Positions 60,516-64,000 of a DNA stretch of 64,000 bases are shown piece by piece. How positions within the stretch are numbered: position 1 is the first letter of the stretch; each line of letters begins with the position of its first letter. The notes beneath the pieces were generated by a model. It saw only the letters and a program-made list of their open reading frames with translations. It was not told where the DNA came from and made no database searches. Source of the stretch: Solirubrum puertoriconensis (GTDB taxonomy: Bacteria; Bacteroidota; Bacteroidia; Cytophagales; Hymenobacteraceae); the NCBI RefSeq assembly GCF_001483135.1, contig NZ_LNAL01000008.1:62001-126000 (forward strand), in the 5' to 3' direction. The translations under genes and the position numbers were made by a program.

Positions 60516-62417
60516 CTACTTCTTCAGTTCCAGCACCCACGCGGTGTAGGCCGGCACTTTCAGCGAGGCCAGGTTATCGAGCGAGGTGCCGGTAATTACC
60601 TCCTGCGCCGATTTGTAGCCCTGCATGCGCTCGGCAAAGCGGGCGGTGTCTACGGTCTTGGCCTCTTTGCTGGCGTTCATCACCACCATCACGGTTTCGC
60701 CCTGCTCGTTGTAGCGGAAGTAGGTGTACACGCCGTTGTCGGGGATGAAGTGCATGTACTTGCCGGTGTGCAGCACCGGGTGGCTCTTGCGGTAGTTGGC
60801 CAGGCGGCTTACGTACTCAAAAGCGGCGTTTTGCTGCTCGTTGCGGCCCGCCTTGGTAAAGCGGTTCTCCTTGTCGCCGGGCCAGCCGCCGGGGAAATCC
60901 TCGCGCACTTTGCCATCGGGGTTGGAGTAGTTCTTCATCAGCACCTCGGTGCCGTAGTACAGCTGCGGAGTGCCGCGCGTGGTGAGCAGCCAGGCAATGC
61001 CCATCTTATACTTCTGGAAGTCTTCGCCCACCACCGAGAAGAAGCGGCTCACGTCGTGGTTGTCGAGGAACACCACGTTGCGCTGCGGGTCTTCGTACAT
61101 CCAGTCGGCCTGCATGGTGTAGTACAGCTTGCTAATGCCTTCCGTCCAACCGGCATCCTTGGTCAGGCCCTCATTAATGGCGTACTGCAACTGAAAATCG
61201 AGCACGCCGGGCATGTTGCTCTTGAAGCCCTGCACCTCCGGGAAGACGTTGCGCGCGAAGTAGGCCTGCTGCCCCGTGCCCTGCACCCAGGTTTCGGCAA
61301 ACATGCCTAGGTTGGGGTACTCATCGAGGATGGCCTTGCCCCAGTCCATCAGGAATTTGCGGTCGGAGTAGGTGTAGGTATCCACGCGGTAGCCGTCGAG
61401 GCCGGTGTACTCTACCCACCACAGGAAGTTCTGGATAAGGTAGCGCGACACCTGCGGGTTGCTCTGGTTCAGGTCGGCCATGTGCTTGTCAAACCAGCCT
61501 TCGCCAAACTGCTTGCGGTCGGCCGCCGACACGTAAGGGTCATTAAAGGCGGCATCGCGGAAGTTGGAGCGCGTAAACTCCGGCCACTGATGAAACCAGT
61601 CCTTCGAGGGCGCATCCTTCACGAGGTAGCCCGAGGTACCCATGTGGTTCAGTACCACGTCGTGCACCACCTTCAGGCCCTGCTTGTGGGCGTTCTGCAC
61701 AAAGCGCACGTAGTCGTCGTTGGTGCCGTAGCGGGGGTCAACGCGGTACCAGTCGGTGGCGGCGTAGCCGTGGTAGCTGGCCTTGGGCTCGTCGTTTTCG
61801 ACAATGGGCGTAGGCCAAATGGCCGTTACGCCTAGCTCCTTGAGGTAGCCGAAGTGGTCTTCGATGCCTTTCAGGTCGCCGCCGTGGCGCGAGAACATGG
61901 AGTCGCGGGCAATGCCCGGGGCGCGCATGCCTTTCACGATGTCATTCTTGGGGTTGCCGTTGGCAAACCGGTCGGGCATTAGCAGGTAAATAAAATCGGC
62001 GGTGTTGATGCCCTGCACCTTCGATTTGTCGCCCGGTGTGGTGCGGGCGCGCAGCTCGTACTGAAATTTTTGCTTTTTGGCTCCGCCCGTAAACGTGAGC
62101 GGCAGCTTGCCCGGCTTGGCCGTGGGCTCGATGCGCAGGTTAACGAGCAGGTAGTTCGGGTTTTCGAGTTTCTCTTGGCTCGTAAGCGTTACGCCGGGGT
62201 AGCTGCCATCGATTGCGGCCGTGCCGGAACCGATTCCGGGCCCGTACACGAGCAACTGCAGCTCGGGGTTTTTCATGCCCACCCACCAAAAGGTAGGGTC
62301 GATGCGGGTGATGCCGCTTTTGGCAACGGCTACGGGGGCCGGCTCGGCCGCTTGGCTGGCCGCAGGCGCGCCGAGCAGCATCAGCAGCAGCGGCGCCCAG
62401 GAATACTTACGGGGCAT
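60516..62417 (-). CDS. Neopullulanase/cyclomaltodextrinase-type GH13 enzyme, secreted
   Basis: 633 residues with a signal peptide (cleaved near SQAAEP). An N-terminal immunoglobulin-like cyclomaltodextrinase-N domain (about 30-130, IDPTFWWVGMKNPELQLLVYG) precedes the barrel. Catalytic regions: I VVHDVVLNHMG, II GYRVDTYTY, III FAETWVQG, IV FLDNHDVSR. Resembles SusA of Bacteroides, a periplasmic enzyme that cuts pullulan and cyclodextrins. Upstream of the SDR and the second amylase on the same strand; divergent from the glucan phosphorylase. Confidence 0.93.
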   Translation of the reverse strand: MPRKYSWAPLLLMLLGAPAASQAAEPAPVAVAKSGITRIDPTFWWVGMKNPELQLLVYGPGIGSGTAAIDGSYPGVTLTSQEKLENPNYLLVNLRIEPTAKPGKLPLTFTGGAKKQKFQYELRARTTPGDKSKVQGINTADFIYLLMPDRFANGNPKNDIVKGMRAPGIARDSMFSRHGGDLKGIEDHFGYLKELGVTAIWPTPIVENDEPKASYHGYAATDWYRVDPRYGTNDDYVRFVQNAHKQGLKVVHDVVLNHMGTSGYLVKDAPSKDWFHQWPEFTRSNFRDAAFNDPYVSAADRKQFGEGWFDKHMADLNQSNPQVSRYLIQNFLWWVEYTGLDGYRVDTYTYSDRKFLMDWGKAILDEYPNLGMFAETWVQGTGQQAYFARNVFPEVQGFKSNMPGVLDFQLQYAINEGLTKDAGWTEGISKLYYTMQADWMYEDPQRNVVFLDNHDVSRFFSVVGEDFQKYKMGIAWLLTTRGTPQLYYGTEVLMKNYSNPDGKVREDFPGGWPGDKENRFTKAGRNEQQNAAFEYVSRLANYRKSHPVLHTGKYMHFIPDNGVYTYFRYNEQGETVMVVMNASKEAKTVDTARFAERMQGYKSAQEVITGTSLDNLASLKVPAYTAWVLELKK

Positions 62418-62759
62418 AGAATTGGGGAAATGAGCAGAAAAAGCAACCTAGCGGAAACGCACCAAAGTAGCATACTCCGGAGCGCGCACTCAAACCTACC
62501 TCGGCAATTGCAGATAATTTGCGTTATTTATTTACTTTTTCTTGCGCTTAGCCCCTAATTCGCATGCACTTTGCTGCGCCTTGGCCGTGCTAGCCCATCA
62601 GCACCTAGGGCTAACGGGCAGGCCAAGGCAGCCAGCCCAGGTAGCTGCGGCTTAAGGGGTTGCGCTCATTGTCTCTCAACGCATTTTGCCGCACTATGCC
62701 GTGCGGTCCTTTTCGATCAACAGCCTTACAAGCCTCATTTCTAACTGATTTCACACGAA
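62418..62759. other. Divergent control region of the alpha-glucan cluster
   Basis: 342 bases between the neopullulanase-type gene (minus) and the glucan phosphorylase gene (plus). On the minus strand a TACTTTGG near 62467 is a possible -7 box. An AT-rich tract lies at 62510-62550. One CCTAGG copy (62604) is present. No operator palindrome for a LacI or SusR-like regulator was recognised. Confidence 0.4.
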
Positions 62760-64000
62760 ATGGCCTTTTCATTTACCTCGTACCAGCCAGCGCCCGAGTT
62801 CAGCAAATCGGCGGCCTACTTCTCCATGGAGTTTGCCATCGACCAAGCCCTGAAAACCTACAGCGGTGGCCTGGGCTTTTTGGCGGGCTCGCACATGCGC
62901 TCGGCCTACGAGCTGAAGCAGAACCTCATCGGCATTGGTATTCTCTGGAGCTACGGTTACTACGACCAGGCCCGCCAGCAAGACGAGACCCTGCGCGTCG
63001 ACTACATCCAGAAGCAGTACAGCTTTTTGCAGGACACGGGCGTGATGTTCGACATCACCATCCACAGCGCCCCCGTGAAGGTGCGCGCCTACTACCTCGC
63101 GCCCGAGGTGTTTGGCACGTGCCCCATGTTCTTCCTGACCACCGACGTGCCCGAGAATGATTACCTCTCGCGCACCATCTCGCACCACCTCTACGACGCC
63201 GACCTGGCCGCGCGCGTGGCGCAGAGCATTTTGCTGGGCGTGGGCGGCGGTAAGCTGCTCGATATCATCGGCAAAACGCCCGAGGTGTACCACCTCAACG
63301 AGGGCCACGGCCTGCCCCTAGGTTTCTACCTCTACAACAAGCACGGCCACAAGCTGGAAGAGGTGCAGAAGCGCCTGGTGTTTACCACGCACACCCCCGA
63401 GCTGGCCGGCAACGAGGAGCACGGCTTTAAGCTGCTCGACGACATGACCTTCTTCGCCGGTGTATCGGGCGACGAGGTGCGCCGCCTGGGTTTTGTGGAA
63501 CACGAGCGCGTGAACTACACTCTCACGGCCCTGCGTATGTCGCAGATTGCCAACGGCGTATCGGCGGTACACGGCCGCGTATCCAACCAAATGTGGGCTG
63601 GCAACGCGGGCATTTGCCCCATCATCCACATCACCAACTCGCAAAACGGCACGTACTGGCGCGACAAGCAGCTGCACGAAGCCCTGGCCGCCAAGGATAC
63701 CGACGCCCTAAAGGCCCGCAAGCGCCAGCTGAAGCAGGAGCTGTTTAAGGAAGTAGCCAACCAAACCGGCAACCTCTTCGACCCCGATGCCCTGACAGTA
63801 GTGTGGGCCCGCCGCTTTGCCGGCTACAAGCGCGCCAACCTCATTCTGCACGACTTTGCCCGCTTCGAGGCGCTGGTGCGCAGCTCGGATCGTCCGGTGC
63901 AAGTAATTTGGGCTGGCAAGCCCTACCCCAAAGACTACGCCGCCATCGGCCTGTTCAACGACCTGATTAAGCGCACCCGCCACCTGAAGCAGTGCGCCGT
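62760..64000 (+). CDS. Alpha-glucan phosphorylase (GT35), partial
   Basis: From the ATG at 62760 the frame stays open to the window end (about 413 residues). Start MAFSFTSYQ is followed by AAYFSMEFAIDQALKTYSGGLGFLAGSHMRSAYEL, typical of the short TIGR02094-type phosphorylases. HLNEGHGLPLGF and FTTHTPELAGNEEHGF correspond to active-site strands, and VVWARRFAGYKRANLIL to the phosphate/substrate site. The C-terminal pyridoxal-phosphate lysine region lies beyond the window. Uses phosphate to release glucose-1-phosphate from maltodextrin or glycogen in the cytoplasm. Divergent from the GH13 operon. Confidence 0.95.
   Translation, partial: MAFSFTSYQPAPEFSKSAAYFSMEFAIDQALKTYSGGLGFLAGSHMRSAYELKQNLIGIGILWSYGYYDQARQQDETLRVDYIQKQYSFLQDTGVMFDITIHSAPVKVRAYYLAPEVFGTCPMFFLTTDVPENDYLSRTISHHLYDADLAARVAQSILLGVGGGKLLDIIGKTPEVYHLNEGHGLPLGFYLYNKHGHKLEEVQKRLVFTTHTPELAGNEEHGFKLLDDMTFFAGVSGDEVRRLGFVEHERVNYTLTALRMSQIANGVSAVHGRVSNQMWAGNAGICPIIHITNSQNGTYWRDKQLHEALAAKDTDALKARKRQLKQELFKEVANQTGNLFDPDALTVVWARRFAGYKRANLILHDFARFEALVRSSDRPVQVIWAGKPYPKDYAAIGLFNDLIKRTRHLKQCA

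Larger units (their letters stand above)
1025..63322. repeat. Dispersed palindromic hexamer CCTAGG, about 90 copies (HIP1-like)
   Basis: Copies found by eye start at 1025 1216 2495 3483 5185 6042 6132 6156 7046 8629 9313 9529 11032 11573 12154 12620 13629 13952 14330 14501 15145 18868 19609 20790 21483 21507 21970 22204 22420 23089 24895 25853 26093 26359 27494 28106 29701 29719 30302 30554 30704 31359 31615 33290 33838 35314 36166 36262 37249 37282 37546 37831 38076 39773 39878 40810 41295 41641 42200 42585 42816 43443 43701 45551 46236 46467 46666 47196 47946 50238 50429 50733 51360 52184 52263 52943 54041 55348 55700 55866 56070 57501 58288 58897 58996 59557 60508 61316 62604 63317. The mean spacing is about 0.7 kb. 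In genes most read as X-Leu-Gly (NNC-CTA-GGN). Function unknown; a few copies may have been missed. Confidence 0.8.

Overview
The window looks like a chromosomal segment of a high-GC member of the Bacteroidota, most likely Hymenobacter or a close relative in the Cytophagales. The grounds are: high-GC coding sequence with AT-richer spacers; a protein with a C-terminal type IX secretion (Por) sorting domain; many lipoproteins; families typical of this phylum (DUF5777, DUF4783, DUF6799, CHRD, YcxB, anti-sigma/TonB fusions, SusC-type carboxypeptidase-regulatory domains); and promoter boxes of the Bacteroidota type TAnnTTTG. No rRNA, tRNA, CRISPR array, prophage or intact insertion sequence was seen.

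Layout. 1-7.5 kb: an NADH:flavin oxidoreductase cut by the window start, a STAS-like small protein, a pirin, a secreted class C beta-lactamase-type hydrolase, a SUKH-3 immunity protein, a GNAT acetyltransferase, a TetA-like exporter and a VOC protein. 7.6-14.2 kb: a stress and envelope block with two Hsp20-type chaperones, an alpha/beta-hydrolase-like protein lacking its nucleophile serine, a membrane-anchored GH25 muramidase, an RlpA-like lipoprotein and a CbpA/CbpM pair. 14.3-25.6 kb: housekeeping genes (ZIP transporter, methyltransferase, YcxB, nadC, gpmI, YjbQ, fumC) and lipoproteins. 26.5-28.9 kb: a compact block of c-type cytochrome lipoprotein, YceI, DUF5777 barrel and CHRD lipoprotein. 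29.3-34.3 kb: dodecin, then an ECF sigma factor with an anti-sigma/TonB fusion, divergent from a VWA protein and a Cys-motif/carboxypeptidase-regulatory protein. 34.5-47.1 kb: TPR protein, acyltransferase, metallophosphoesterase, a response-regulator/FAD-reductase fusion with its histidine kinase, radA, a TlpA-like protein, a radical SAM/SPASM enzyme and an Imm50-type immunity protein. 47.2-55.9 kb: M16 and M28 peptidases, a T9SS-sorted glycoside hydrolase-like protein, a GT2 glycosyltransferase and another STAS-like protein. 55.9-64 kb: a maltodextrin/glycogen cluster (SLC45-type transporter, two GH13 enzymes, an SDR, and divergent alpha-glucan phosphorylase cut by the window end).

Two signals lie above single genes. 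First, the palindrome CCTAGG occurs about 90 times (my count by eye), roughly four times the number expected from base composition. It occurs in genes and spacers, usually as CCTAGGT, and twice within one 25-bp terminator stem. It behaves like the cyanobacterial HIP1 palindrome or a DNA uptake sequence. Second, several genes have a TAnnTTTG-type box ending only 4-8 bases before the start codon, which suggests leaderless transcripts.
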